Positions 22,886-32,485 of a DNA stretch of 43,503 nt are shown piece by piece (positions within the stretch are counted from its first letter, which is position 1; each line of letters begins with the position of its first letter). The translations under genes and the position numbers were made by a program. The notes under the pieces were generated by a model, which was given only the letters and a program-made list of their open reading frames with translations, ran no database searches and had not been told where the DNA came from. This stretch comes from a virus, in IMG/VR virus record IMGVR_UViG_3300006339_000004, positions 1 through 43,503 of that record. One strand, given 5' to 3'.

Positions 22886-25362
22886 AATTCTCCCCGTCTC
22901 CTTGCTTTTAACGCTTCACGTATTCCAATTTTAACGTATTTTTCATCATCTAAAAAATCTCTATTACCTTTACCAAGAGCTCTCCATTCTGGCATTTTTT
23001 CAAATCCGTGCCACATTTCTATTCCAGGTGTTAAAATCCAAGGGAATTCACGTGGACCTAACGCTACATGCATACATTTTGTTTCATATAATTTAAATTC
23101 TTTGCAAAGTTCTTTATGCCAGTTTAAATATTTATTAGGTATAAAATCACATGAAAAATTATTCATTTGATGATTCGCTATATGCGCCATTGATAATGTT
23201 AAATGATTATAATCATTTGTTACAGCAATTGTACCATCAGTAAAATTACTATATCTAATTCCTATCCTCGAATGACCTAATCCCAAACTTTTACTTAAAC
23301 TAAAACACACTTCTTTTATGGCAGGATGATTAACATCTATAGTAATATCATAACATGTACCATACCACGCACAATCAATAAGTACTGGTACATCTTTTTC
23401 TAAACATGAATCGAGAGTTTCTTGTAAAAATGGAACTTGATTCCCATTTCCACAAAATGGCATACTAATTATAACCCAATCATTTTTTTGTATTGGTTCT
23501 TGAATATCGTCGTGGGGATATTCCGTATCTATAAATTCCCATTCATTAAAGATTCTTCTATGATAATGATATTCCCCTCGATAAAATCTCAATCTTCTAT
23601 CTTTATATCTAAAATAACTTTCATCAAGTGCTTGAGTAGTACCTATAATTATATGCTTTTGTTTGAATTTGTCTAATCCTTTTATTTTATTTAATTTTGT
23701 TGATTTAATCCATGAGTCTATATTTTTTAAAAACTCTTCTTTACATTCCCAAAATCCCGAAGCTTCAAATTCCTCTTTCCAAGGTAATTCACCTAATGAT
23801 TTTTGAAAATTTGGATCAAAAATTGCGTGGTGCTTATCTTTGAATAATATACTATTCTCTTTTAAAATTCTTTTTTTCCTCGGATAATTTATATTTTTTA
23901 AATGTGCATAAATTGGTTCAGCTATCTCAGGTAAAGATTCTCGAAAATTCTGTGATCTATACTTATCAAGTGCCTCAGTACGATCAATAAACTCTCTAAT
24001 ATGATATGATTCATCTTGTGCCCACATATATTTTAAAATAGAATTTAAACAATTCGTTGTTACATCTATTACATAATCATTATCCACAATATTCTCATAA
24101 TGTTTCCACACCTTTCTCTGTTCTATTAATTTGGGAAACCTTTCTAAAAAACTTTCATATTTAGATTGAACTAATAGTTTTATTCGTTCTGGCAAACATC
24201 TAATATTATAATATAATGGATTATGTAAATGGTGCATACTAAAAAACATATGTTTACCATTTATATTAAATCTTTTAAAATTTTGTTCTATTGTCCATTC
24301 TATTAATTCAGGAATATTCAATACATTAAAAACTTGAACTGTTGTAGTAAACCATCCATTTATATTTGGAATTTGATCAATCTTATGAACCGTTTTTTCA
24401 ATTTTTTTCCAATTACTCGGAAAGCGTATATATTCATTAACATCTTTAATACCATCAACACTTCCGCCCAATTCAACAAGTCTAAAATGTTTCCATAATT
24501 CAAATGCCTTATCAGGTATATTAACTAAATTAGTATTATAATCTAATGCAATACGCTTAGATCTACCTGTGTCAATAAATTTTTGCAATAATTCATAATT
24601 AGCTTTCGCTATAGTAGGTTCTCCACCACTAATATGAATCATTTCAATATTAGGGGCATTTTCAACTATTTGATTAAAAATATCACCACGTTCATGCCAA
24701 CTATAAGGATCAAAACCATCTATACATATTTGACCTTGTTTATCCTTTTTTAAATACAAATACTTATCATCTGCTGCATCATGTCTAAATCTATTCCATC
24801 CAAAAGCATTATACCAATCATCTTTCCAAGGGCTACTTTCTGTCGGTCCGCACATTCTACATTTTAAATTGCACAAATTCCCCAATCTAATATCAGTATG
24901 TAAAATAGGTGAAGAGAAGTCAATAGATCCGTCTGATTTTGTTAAATTTTTAGCGTCATCTATAGTAAAAGGCTGTAGGGTTTTGTCTTCAACTAAAGGC
25001 TTTTCCCACGAAGGACATTGTAATTCAATTTGTCCTTCTCGCAATGCCCTCTGCTCATATCTTCTTCTATCCACAACTCTTCTACTTTGTTGTCCCGCAT
25101 CTTCTTCCTCATTACATCTTTGACATACTGGATGCCTTTCACCTTTTAACATAGATGATCTAACGTCTTTTAATAATTTACAATTTCTTGCTTCATTTAT
25201 AGAAGCATTATCAGCTGTCATTATTTCATTATTATCTTTTCTGCAAACTCCTCTAGTTTTTCTATGAGTATTTGCTTGAACACACATACGATATTGTCCA
25301 TTATTATTAATACTAAAACTAGTCCAAGGGACGGGACAATAACTTATATTATTTGTATTCAT
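22882..25362 (-). CDS. Radical SAM (twitch) fused to a PLP-dependent fold-type-I aminotransferase domain
   Basis: An 826-residue two-domain protein. Residues 1-450 are a twitch radical-SAM unit: C9, C27, C40, C80 and C83, the motif CNLKCRMC (C164, C168, C171) and GGEP (246-249). Residues about 500-826 look like an aspartate aminotransferase-type domain: GTTQALDESYF (574 onward, the PLP phosphate region), D663 in LIDCAWYG where the pyridine-nitrogen aspartate is expected, the Schiff-base lysine K691 in FSLSKSLGLG, and R699 exactly eight residues later as in aspartate aminotransferase. The fusion implies one polypeptide combining radical C-H chemistry with amino-group transfer. I know of no such named enzyme. 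It overlaps its neighbours by four and 14 bases. Confidence 0.85.
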   Translation of the reverse strand: MNTNNISYCPVPWTSFSINNNGQYRMCVQANTHRKTRGVCRKDNNEIMTADNASINEARNCKLLKDVRSSMLKGERHPVCQRCNEEEDAGQQSRRVVDRRRYEQRALREGQIELQCPSWEKPLVEDKTLQPFTIDDAKNLTKSDGSIDFSSPILHTDIRLGNLCNLKCRMCGPTESSPWKDDWYNAFGWNRFRHDAADDKYLYLKKDKQGQICIDGFDPYSWHERGDIFNQIVENAPNIEMIHISGGEPTIAKANYELLQKFIDTGRSKRIALDYNTNLVNIPDKAFELWKHFRLVELGGSVDGIKDVNEYIRFPSNWKKIEKTVHKIDQIPNINGWFTTTVQVFNVLNIPELIEWTIEQNFKRFNINGKHMFFSMHHLHNPLYYNIRCLPERIKLLVQSKYESFLERFPKLIEQRKVWKHYENIVDNDYVIDVTTNCLNSILKYMWAQDESYHIREFIDRTEALDKYRSQNFRESLPEIAEPIYAHLKNINYPRKKRILKENSILFKDKHHAIFDPNFQKSLGELPWKEEFEASGFWECKEEFLKNIDSWIKSTKLNKIKGLDKFKQKHIIIGTTQALDESYFRYKDRRLRFYRGEYHYHRRIFNEWEFIDTEYPHDDIQEPIQKNDWVIISMPFCGNGNQVPFLQETLDSCLEKDVPVLIDCAWYGTCYDITIDVNHPAIKEVCFSLSKSLGLGHSRIGIRYSNFTDGTIAVTNDYNHLTLSMAHIANHQMNNFSCDFIPNKYLNWHKELCKEFKLYETKCMHVALGPREFPWILTPGIEMWHGFEKMPEWRALGKGNRDFLDDEKYVKIGIREALKARRRGEL

Positions 25363-28300
25363 TATACAACTCCTTTAATTCAGGAAAAATTATACTAAAA
25401 TTAAGTTGTCTAATATTTTCTAAATTTTGTATGTATTCAAATGTCTGTGGCAATAAATTAGATTGATCCTCAGACCACATAAATTCAATTAATGATTTTA
25501 ATTTTTTAATTCCATTTGGTTTTTCCAATACTCGATCATAATATTCAAAATTTTCTTCCAACCATTTATAAAAATCATTATATTTGTCTGAAATTTTTTC
25601 TTTATATTCTTTTGTTAAACATTTTACACTTAAAAAATTAGGACTATGTAAAAAATGAATTCCTATCATTCCTCCATGTTCAGGCCATTTATTTATTTCA
25701 GAAATTTCATCTTGTGTCAATTTCCATTTAATAAAATCTGGTATGTGCATTATATTAAAAATACTCGCAGTCGTGTCTATATTAATTTTTATATGTTCAT
25801 TATTTTTTGCAAAATTATTATATTTTATAAGATTTTGCATTGTCGTATCCAATTTACTAGGATATCTTAACCATTCATGACGCTTCTCAACACCATCCAG
25901 ACTCACAGCAATTTCTACTAATGATAACCTCTTTAACATCGAAAATAATTTATCATCAATTTCTTCAGCATTTGTATTAAAGCGTAAATTTGTTGTTTTT
26001 GGAGAATTTTTAATAAAATCCTTAAATTCGTTTATAATTGTAGGTTCACCTCCTAATATATACGCATCTGATATTGGTTGCTCTGATAACTCTTTCCAAG
26101 TTTGTTCATTCTTATACCAATTATATCCACCATTTTGATCCTTCCCCTTAGACCAACTTAATTTGTTTTGTAAATCTGAACTTATATTACTATTCTTCAT
26201 TTTTGTCCAATCCTTTATCCAAAAACTACTATCATCTGGATTACAAGTTGAACAGGCTAAATTACACTTATTTCCTAGTTTTAAATCAACATAATGAATT
26301 TTTGCTGGTGCTTCTCCATCATCTTTAGTATGCCACACAATCGAATTATAATCCAATTTTTTCTTCCATTTTTTATTTTCCCAAATACGTTTGCTATTAT
26401 ATCCAACCTCTTCTTCTTTATAACATTTTTGACATTCTCGTGGTTTATGTCCTTTAAGCATTTCTGAACGCACAGTTTTCATATAATTGGTATTCCAATA
26501 ATCTTTCCAATTATCATGTTTTAAATTAACCAATTGACCATCATCTTTTCTATTACAACCTATTTGTGGATGTTCATCATCACTACTACTATTAGCTGTA
26601 CAACATAATTGCATATTGCCTGTAGTTCTAGTACTTAAATGCATCCAAGGCAAAATACAAAATCCACTATCCTCTTTTTTCCAAGGCGCGGGTGGTGCAT
26701 TATCTAAATAATCAATCATCTCTGATGCTAAATGATTTTTATATTGTTGATTTCTAATATTATCATAAAATCTAGTTGTTTTCTTTAATTGATAATGTTT
26801 TAAATCTTTTATATTATTGATAATTGTATTTTTAACAAAATTCTGAAAGAATTTTAAACGTGGTTTAATTCCTACAACTTCTTTTGTATTTGCTTCAAAT
26901 TTTTCTAAAGCTAATTTTAATAAATCATGATCAATAAATTCAGAATTCAATTCACTACTTTGTGGTATCATTTGGAAATCAACAGCCACATCTATCATTG
27001 CATCAGGGCCATCATGTTCTGAAAGATTTGTATAATATTTTTTATATAACTCGTCTGCCCATTTATAAATATCATCCAAATTAAATATGTTATATGGTTG
27101 AGCAACTATAGAAAATCCTACTGAAACCCTGTTTTGTAAATATTCCTTTTCTTTAAAATGACTAAACATTAAATTAACACTCTTATTCAACATATCCCAA
27201 TTAAAAGGATACCGAATATAATCATAAAGCTTATCAGTACCATCTATAGAAATTCTAAAACGACAAAATTTAAAATGTGAAATTTTTTCTAATAAATCTG
27301 AATTAAATTTTGTACCATTAGTAGTTAAATCTAATACTATATTTTTAGCATAATCATTTTTTATAGCATAATCAACTGCATTTAAAAATTTATGATTAAC
27401 TGTTGGTTCCCCACCAGTAACCTTTAAAACTTCTAATTCTGGTAAAGCGGAAATAACATCTTGTTCTAAAAATGGTTTTTCAGCATGAGATGATAATCTA
27501 TGAGACAATTCTTTTTTATACTTATTATTATTTTCATATTCACCATAATCAAAATGATTTGGTATGCGTTTACCATCATTGACTTGAATGAGTAATTCCT
27601 TTTGATGTTGATCACTACTACCTGCGCTACACATTCTACATGCTAAGTTACACTTATTATCATACTTTATATCTAAATATTTTAATTTTGGTTTTTTCAA
27701 ATTAAATGTATCAATATTATCCGCAAATCTCCCATTCATGGCAATTCGTAAACTTGCGATTCCCATATCTTCTCTTTTCCAACACGTTGAACAAATATTT
27801 GGTCTTTCATTATTTAAAAATTGTTTTCTTATTTTATTCATTTCTGGACTATAAAATGCATCTTTAATTGTAGCAACATTTGCATGTAATGCATCTTGGG
27901 ATGTAACATCTTTTGAATCACTACCCACTCGTAAATTTTTATTACTGTCACAACATACTCGATACCAACCAGCCACACTTGATGTCATATGTATCCACGG
28001 CAATATACAAAAATTTTTTGTAGGAATATTTATGTTTTCCTGTAAAAACTTTTTTGTATATATTTCACCTTGTAAAACTTTTCGACCAAAACTATTATAT
28101 ATTCGTTCTGAATCATCATCATCTAATTTAATATCAGGTAAAAATCCGTACACATATACTTGATCATTTAACTTAGAAATAAGTTTTTTTAATTGCTTAA
28201 AAATATTTGAATAATTTTTATGTTCCCATAATGCATATTCATTAGCATAAACATTACTAACCCATATAAATGTATTTCCTTTGAGATTATTAATTTCATT

Positions 28301-29587
28301 AACCTGCCAACCCTCATAATTATTTAAAATGTCCCATCGCCAATATTGATGTTGTTGTCTATTCTTTACAAATGTTTCCCAATGTTGTACAAAATTTTCT
28401 AATCCTCCCCATCTAGTACATTCTTCTGTCCATAACTCATCAAATTCTATAATATCATCACAAAATTCTATTAAACTATCCTCACTATTTGAATTATCTT
28501 TAAATTTTATATCAACCAATTCATTAAATATATCTTTAAATGTTTGTTTTTTTAGATTCCAATGTTCTGACAATAATCTCTTAAAAGATAAAGCGGGTCC
28601 ACTTATATCATAAAATATAACATTTTCTTTTCCTGAATAATTAAAAGTATTTAAAATATGATTTCCAACAAATCCTGCAGATAATACCACATAATTATCA
28701 AATTGTTTTGGTGCATTTATTCTTTCTAATAAGTTATAAAAATTATTTTCAGGTATTTCTGTTGGATATGGTTCTGAATTAAATGCATATAATTTACTAG
28801 AATATCCTCTAGTTGTAAGTGAAGTTTGATATCTAACCTTAGTTTCCATATCATTAAGCATTTTTTTATCTTGCTGTACTTCATCCAAATAAAAATATTC
28901 TTTACTTTCTCTTATTTTATAATTAAATCCTTCAACATTATATCCATATTTAAAAACTGTATTTAAAAAGTTCCACCCCCATCCCATACGTGATCCCTTT
29001 TCAATTTTTTTCATTTTTAATTTATAATCTCTCGGCTTTAACCATAGAGGTGTATAATCATCATGAAAATCTTCAACACATCTTTCAGGTTCATATAATT
29101 CTTCTATTGTCAAAATACTAGAAGTGTGCAGGTCAGGGCAATGAATATCTTTATAAATTTCCAAATTTAAAAACATCATTTGAGGATGTATACTATACCA
29201 ATTTCTATTCAAATGAATTCTACTTTTAGCATCATTGTCAACAATATGACAAAGCATAGCTGTATTTGGAGAAGCTTCTGCTTGTTCAATCAAATAAAAA
29301 CACGTATCATGACTAAGACGATGTCCCGGTTTTTGAATTAATGCATATTTCCTCTCACTAGATAATGCATCTTTGATACATTCTTGTAAATCATTATTTT
29401 CACTGTAATATATGTTTGCATGAATGTTGGCCAATTGTCCTTGAAGTTTCGATTTTGTAAACTGATCTGCAAGATCAAGTAAATATGGATCATCAATCTC
29501 ATCTTCCCAATCAGAAAAAGTTCTCCAATAGCAAAAATAAATTTCTTTTTCAGCTATCTCATTTAATACTTTATTAGAATTTAACAT
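25349..29587 (-). CDS. Giant protein: N-terminal unknown region plus two tandem radical SAM twitch modules
   Basis: A 1412-residue protein. Residues 1 to about 515 resemble the separate 390-residue protein encoded at 20330-21502, with a Rossmann-like strand VIFYDISGP. The first radical-SAM module has C527, C545/C546 and C599/C602, then CNLACRMC (C646, C650, C653) and GGEP (725-728). The second has C977, C995/C996 and C1052/C1055, then CNLACSTC (C1108, C1112, C1115) and GGEP (1179-1182). Module two is strongly related to the 459-residue protein at 33525-34904 (FCILPWMHLSTR against FCALPWIHLSTR). All cluster ligands appear intact in both modules. Two radical-SAM barrels in one chain may act sequentially on one substrate. 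Confidence 0.87.
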   Translation of the reverse strand: MLNSNKVLNEIAEKEIYFCYWRTFSDWEDEIDDPYLLDLADQFTKSKLQGQLANIHANIYYSENNDLQECIKDALSSERKYALIQKPGHRLSHDTCFYLIEQAEASPNTAMLCHIVDNDAKSRIHLNRNWYSIHPQMMFLNLEIYKDIHCPDLHTSSILTIEELYEPERCVEDFHDDYTPLWLKPRDYKLKMKKIEKGSRMGWGWNFLNTVFKYGYNVEGFNYKIRESKEYFYLDEVQQDKKMLNDMETKVRYQTSLTTRGYSSKLYAFNSEPYPTEIPENNFYNLLERINAPKQFDNYVVLSAGFVGNHILNTFNYSGKENVIFYDISGPALSFKRLLSEHWNLKKQTFKDIFNELVDIKFKDNSNSEDSLIEFCDDIIEFDELWTEECTRWGGLENFVQHWETFVKNRQQHQYWRWDILNNYEGWQVNEINNLKGNTFIWVSNVYANEYALWEHKNYSNIFKQLKKLISKLNDQVYVYGFLPDIKLDDDDSERIYNSFGRKVLQGEIYTKKFLQENINIPTKNFCILPWIHMTSSVAGWYRVCCDSNKNLRVGSDSKDVTSQDALHANVATIKDAFYSPEMNKIRKQFLNNERPNICSTCWKREDMGIASLRIAMNGRFADNIDTFNLKKPKLKYLDIKYDNKCNLACRMCSAGSSDQHQKELLIQVNDGKRIPNHFDYGEYENNNKYKKELSHRLSSHAEKPFLEQDVISALPELEVLKVTGGEPTVNHKFLNAVDYAIKNDYAKNIVLDLTTNGTKFNSDLLEKISHFKFCRFRISIDGTDKLYDYIRYPFNWDMLNKSVNLMFSHFKEKEYLQNRVSVGFSIVAQPYNIFNLDDIYKWADELYKKYYTNLSEHDGPDAMIDVAVDFQMIPQSSELNSEFIDHDLLKLALEKFEANTKEVVGIKPRLKFFQNFVKNTIINNIKDLKHYQLKKTTRFYDNIRNQQYKNHLASEMIDYLDNAPPAPWKKEDSGFCILPWMHLSTRTTGNMQLCCTANSSSDDEHPQIGCNRKDDGQLVNLKHDNWKDYWNTNYMKTVRSEMLKGHKPRECQKCYKEEEVGYNSKRIWENKKWKKKLDYNSIVWHTKDDGEAPAKIHYVDLKLGNKCNLACSTCNPDDSSFWIKDWTKMKNSNISSDLQNKLSWSKGKDQNGGYNWYKNEQTWKELSEQPISDAYILGGEPTIINEFKDFIKNSPKTTNLRFNTNAEEIDDKLFSMLKRLSLVEIAVSLDGVEKRHEWLRYPSKLDTTMQNLIKYNNFAKNNEHIKINIDTTASIFNIMHIPDFIKWKLTQDEISEINKWPEHGGMIGIHFLHSPNFLSVKCLTKEYKEKISDKYNDFYKWLEENFEYYDRVLEKPNGIKKLKSLIEFMWSEDQSNLLPQTFEYIQNLENIRQLNFSIIFPELKELYNEYK

Positions 29588-30227
29588 TATTATATCCGTT
29601 TATGAAATTTTTCCAACTTCTTCTGACAATAGGATTCCAAAATTCTGAATCCATATTACATCCATTAGTAAGAATATGATAACGTGGCTTATCACTATTA
29701 TTAATACACTCATGGTTCCATACATTAGAAAAAAGCCACGTAGATCCATTATCAATTGGGATATTGCCCCATCCTGATACATGAAAATCACAACCTTTTG
29801 GATGTTGAATAGAGAAATGCAGGATACTTGGACCCATTATATCAAGGGTAAGTGGTTGGTCTTCAATATCTCTATCATTATGTAAAAAAATTGAACCTCC
29901 TGGATCAATTTTCATAAATCTTGTTCTTTCATGAGATATTATTCCCGCGTGGTTTTGTAAAAAGTCTTTTGTTTTTGGACATTTATCCGCTATACTTGTC
30001 CAATCATATCTAACATGTTCTAATTCTTCATGATAAACACTGCCGAATTCACCACTAATTCCATGTAATGCTAAACTAGACCAATTCTTTCCACTACTTT
30101 CTCTATATGGTATCCATTCATCTAATTGTTCAACTTCATGTAAAATGTCTTCCCAACGAAATTGAAAGTCAAGCATTAACCACGGCAATGCACAATTATC
30201 TATTGCGTAACTATATTCTTTATTCAT
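29574..30227 (-). CDS. Aspartyl/asparaginyl beta-hydroxylase-like oxygenase
   Basis: A 217-residue protein with a well-formed AspH-like signature: RFMKIDPGGSIFLHNDRD containing H116-x-D118, the strand SILHFSIQHP, a distal H172 in VWNHECINN and R182 in KPRYHILTNG, the arginine expected to bind 2-oxoglutarate. It would hydroxylate Asp/Asn in peptides or a related small molecule. It overlaps the giant radical-SAM gene by 14 bases and the lone SPASM-like gene by eight. Of the putative oxygenases here this and the TauD-like one have the clearest motif sets. Confidence 0.82.
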   Translation of the reverse strand: MNKEYSYAIDNCALPWLMLDFQFRWEDILHEVEQLDEWIPYRESSGKNWSSLALHGISGEFGSVYHEELEHVRYDWTSIADKCPKTKDFLQNHAGIISHERTRFMKIDPGGSIFLHNDRDIEDQPLTLDIMGPSILHFSIQHPKGCDFHVSGWGNIPIDNGSTWLFSNVWNHECINNSDKPRYHILTNGCNMDSEFWNPIVRRSWKNFINGYNNVKF

Positions 30228-30528
30228 TTTTTTTATCTATAAAAGTGTCTCTATTTTTTAATTCACATGTCTGTTTACATTTTTTAACAGGCTCATCTGA
30301 ACTCCATGAATTTATAATACCATTAAATAACGGGCCATCTAATATTTCTTGTATTGTTTGACTATACAAACTATTATTATATTTTGCATTAAATTCACCA
30401 AACAATGTTTTTGGGGGATGTCCAGCCGCCATATTTAATGATTCAGCATTTACATAACAACACGGTATTAATTCACCAACATGATTTATAAATATTCTTT
30501 TTTGATTTCCATATTTACATTCTATCAT
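30220..30528 (-). CDS. Stand-alone SPASM-like domain protein
   Basis: A 102-residue protein that is just a SPASM-type cysteine region. KRIFINHVGELIPCCYV (C23, C24) and the ending CKQTCEL (C84, C88) correspond to IFVTAEGHVFPCCW and VCANKC in the C-terminal part of the radical-SAM protein at 32485-33546. TIQEILDGPLFNGIINSWS matches TIKEIVNGPFFKAIEDSWS there. It thus resembles the auxiliary-cluster domain without a catalytic barrel. A barrel without such a domain is encoded at 31895-32485. Four-base overlaps on both sides of the intervening gene suggest coordinated synthesis. It may pair in trans with that core. Confidence 0.75.
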   Translation of the reverse strand: MIECKYGNQKRIFINHVGELIPCCYVNAESLNMAAGHPPKTLFGEFNAKYNNSLYSQTIQEILDGPLFNGIINSWSSDEPVKKCKQTCELKNRDTFIDKKNE

Positions 30529-31898
30529 ATTACTTTCTTTATACTATCCAAAAAATAATCTGCTAGCCATTGATTTGACTTTTTTCCAGGATGACTTAAA
30601 TCTCTTGCATAATCATCATAAGCAGAAGGAAGTTTATTTTTTTCAATGTATTCAATTACTTGTTCTCTCGTAGCCTGTTTTCCATCTTCAACAAAATTCT
30701 CTATCATTTCTGCCATCTCACTAATTGATGTAACATTTATCTGTGCATCTACTTTATTAAAAGGTATCTCATAATCATCAGCCAAAAAATAATGAAAGGA
30801 AGCCTTATTTTCATAACAAACACCTTTAACAGCATTAATATTTCTTGATGCATTTAATTTATTCATATATATATTTCTGGACATATGATTAACCAATTGT
30901 TTTACATATTGATCAAAATATATATCCCCCTCTTCACCCTGATGAGATCCGAACGGATTTGTACAAATATCAAATTCAAATAAGTCAGTATATTCAGTTT
31001 TATGTTGAATAAAAGAAACATCTTCCCACCAGTAAGGCTCTTTCTGGAGCGCCAATTTCCAATTAGATTCAAAACCCTTTAATATAAGATATTTAAATAA
31101 ATTTTCATTAAAATGAAAAGTACGAGTAATATTAGGACCTAAAAATACTACATGTTTCGGTTTTAAAAGAGGTATTAAATATTGACTAAAAAGATATGCT
31201 TGATCATGACTACCTCCTGATAAACCTACATTATAGTTTTTTAATCCCAAAGTTTTACTAAGTATATTAGAAAAACGATCTTTTTCTGCTAAACCTATAC
31301 CATAAACATAACTACATCCTAATATTAAAATACTATCACCTTTATTGTCAAAATCAAATTCATCAGACCTAAATCCCCAACTATTATGTCTATACCAAGG
31401 CACTTCTTCACATTCAGTCTGTAAATAATTTATTTGTTTTTTTGATAATGTATATGGCCAATCTTGGCCATCATGAATCATTTTAATTTTCTCAAATTGT
31501 TCTGTATATCCACACATATCCAGTACATATTTGCCGTAACTGGAATTTTGAAATTTATCATATCGCTCTTTATTATCTTGCCCCATATAAAGATAATCGC
31601 CATTACGTCTATGCCAAGATGTATGCAAAAATGGTATAATTTGTTTTTCTGTAAAATCATGATTTTGTAAATATCCTATAAAATGAGTCAATTCTGTATC
31701 ATGAACATTAAAATTTGTTAAATCAAATTCTCCATTATCAATTCTTTGACTAATTTTAGAAATCTTTTCTTCTGAACCATCTTTAATAGGGCATTTAGGT
31801 AAAATATCATCTTCCCATTCTAAACAAAATCCTTTAGTTTTGAAATCTTTTCCTAATTTAAACTTAGCATTATTGGCATTTAGATGTTCTTCACTCAT
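30525..31898 (-). CDS. SGNH/GDSL hydrolase-like protein
   Basis: A 457-residue protein. The C-terminal half shows an SGNH-hydrolase pattern: SILILGCSYVYGIGL, where the serine of GCSY takes the place of the GDS nucleophile, GLSGGSHDQAYLF as the glycine block, HVVFLGPN, and near the end DLSHPGKKSNQWLADYF, which would provide the Asp-x-x-His of block V. The first about 190 residues have no recognisable motif. Such enzymes are esterases or acyltransferases that trim or add acyl groups, often on sugars. The gene sits between the separated radical-SAM core and SPASM-like genes, with four-base ATGA overlaps at both ends. Confidence 0.68.
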   Translation of the reverse strand: MSEEHLNANNAKFKLGKDFKTKGFCLEWEDDILPKCPIKDGSEEKISKISQRIDNGEFDLTNFNVHDTELTHFIGYLQNHDFTEKQIIPFLHTSWHRRNGDYLYMGQDNKERYDKFQNSSYGKYVLDMCGYTEQFEKIKMIHDGQDWPYTLSKKQINYLQTECEEVPWYRHNSWGFRSDEFDFDNKGDSILILGCSYVYGIGLAEKDRFSNILSKTLGLKNYNVGLSGGSHDQAYLFSQYLIPLLKPKHVVFLGPNITRTFHFNENLFKYLILKGFESNWKLALQKEPYWWEDVSFIQHKTEYTDLFEFDICTNPFGSHQGEEGDIYFDQYVKQLVNHMSRNIYMNKLNASRNINAVKGVCYENKASFHYFLADDYEIPFNKVDAQINVTSISEMAEMIENFVEDGKQATREQVIEYIEKNKLPSAYDDYARDLSHPGKKSNQWLADYFLDSIKKVI

Positions 31899-32485
31899 TT
31901 CACTTCTCCACTACCTGTTCTATGTGAATATATTTTTCTAAATCTTTTAAATCCTTCAACTTTAGACATATTCTCTGCCTCCTTTATTAAATGTTCATTA
32001 TGATCAAATACAATAAATTGCCATGTTGCATTGCCGCCCGCACCTATAAATGCTCTATAATTTTCCTGCACCTTTTTAAAATTAGATCCAATTCTATATT
32101 TTTCCAATGATTTTTGATCTGTTCCATCAAGACCAAAAAATACAGATAACTTTCTTCTACCCAGATCTTCCCAGAATTTAATAGTTCGAGTAGATCCATT
32201 AGTAGCAACATTAACATCTGAAAAATCTAAAAAATAATCTACTATGTCTATAAATTCCGGATGAGTAGTGGGTTCATCGACTGATCCACAAAAATTTATA
32301 ATTTTCAAATTGGGTAAATATCCTTTCGGAATCCATTTTTTTAAATCTTCAAATTTAATATAAGACTTATTAAGTAATGGTCCAACTTTATCATGCATTT
32401 CTTGACGAAGACATCCTGGACATTTAATATTACAAAAACTAGTAAGTTCTATATCAATCCATTCTATGGTATTTTTATTCCACAT
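31895..32485 (-). CDS. Radical SAM core lacking its C-terminal SPASM region
   Basis: A 196-residue protein. The motif CNIKCPGC (C18, C22, C25) and a following FCGSVDEP segment are parallel to CNAACPQC and CGNLGDP in the neighbouring 353-residue protein, and the two align along their barrels, including NATWQFIVFDHNEH against HAKWDFIVFKHNEH. The frame ends at KIYSHRTGSGEVK, where the neighbour continues into its SPASM extension. The usual GGE motif is replaced by this C-G-x-x-x-x-P form in both. It is probably the catalytic half of a split enzyme, completed by the protein at 30220-30528. Starts one base into the preceding gene's stop. Confidence 0.82.
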   Translation of the reverse strand: MWNKNTIEWIDIELTSFCNIKCPGCLRQEMHDKVGPLLNKSYIKFEDLKKWIPKGYLPNLKIINFCGSVDEPTTHPEFIDIVDYFLDFSDVNVATNGSTRTIKFWEDLGRRKLSVFFGLDGTDQKSLEKYRIGSNFKKVQENYRAFIGAGGNATWQFIVFDHNEHLIKEAENMSKVEGFKRFRKIYSHRTGSGEVK

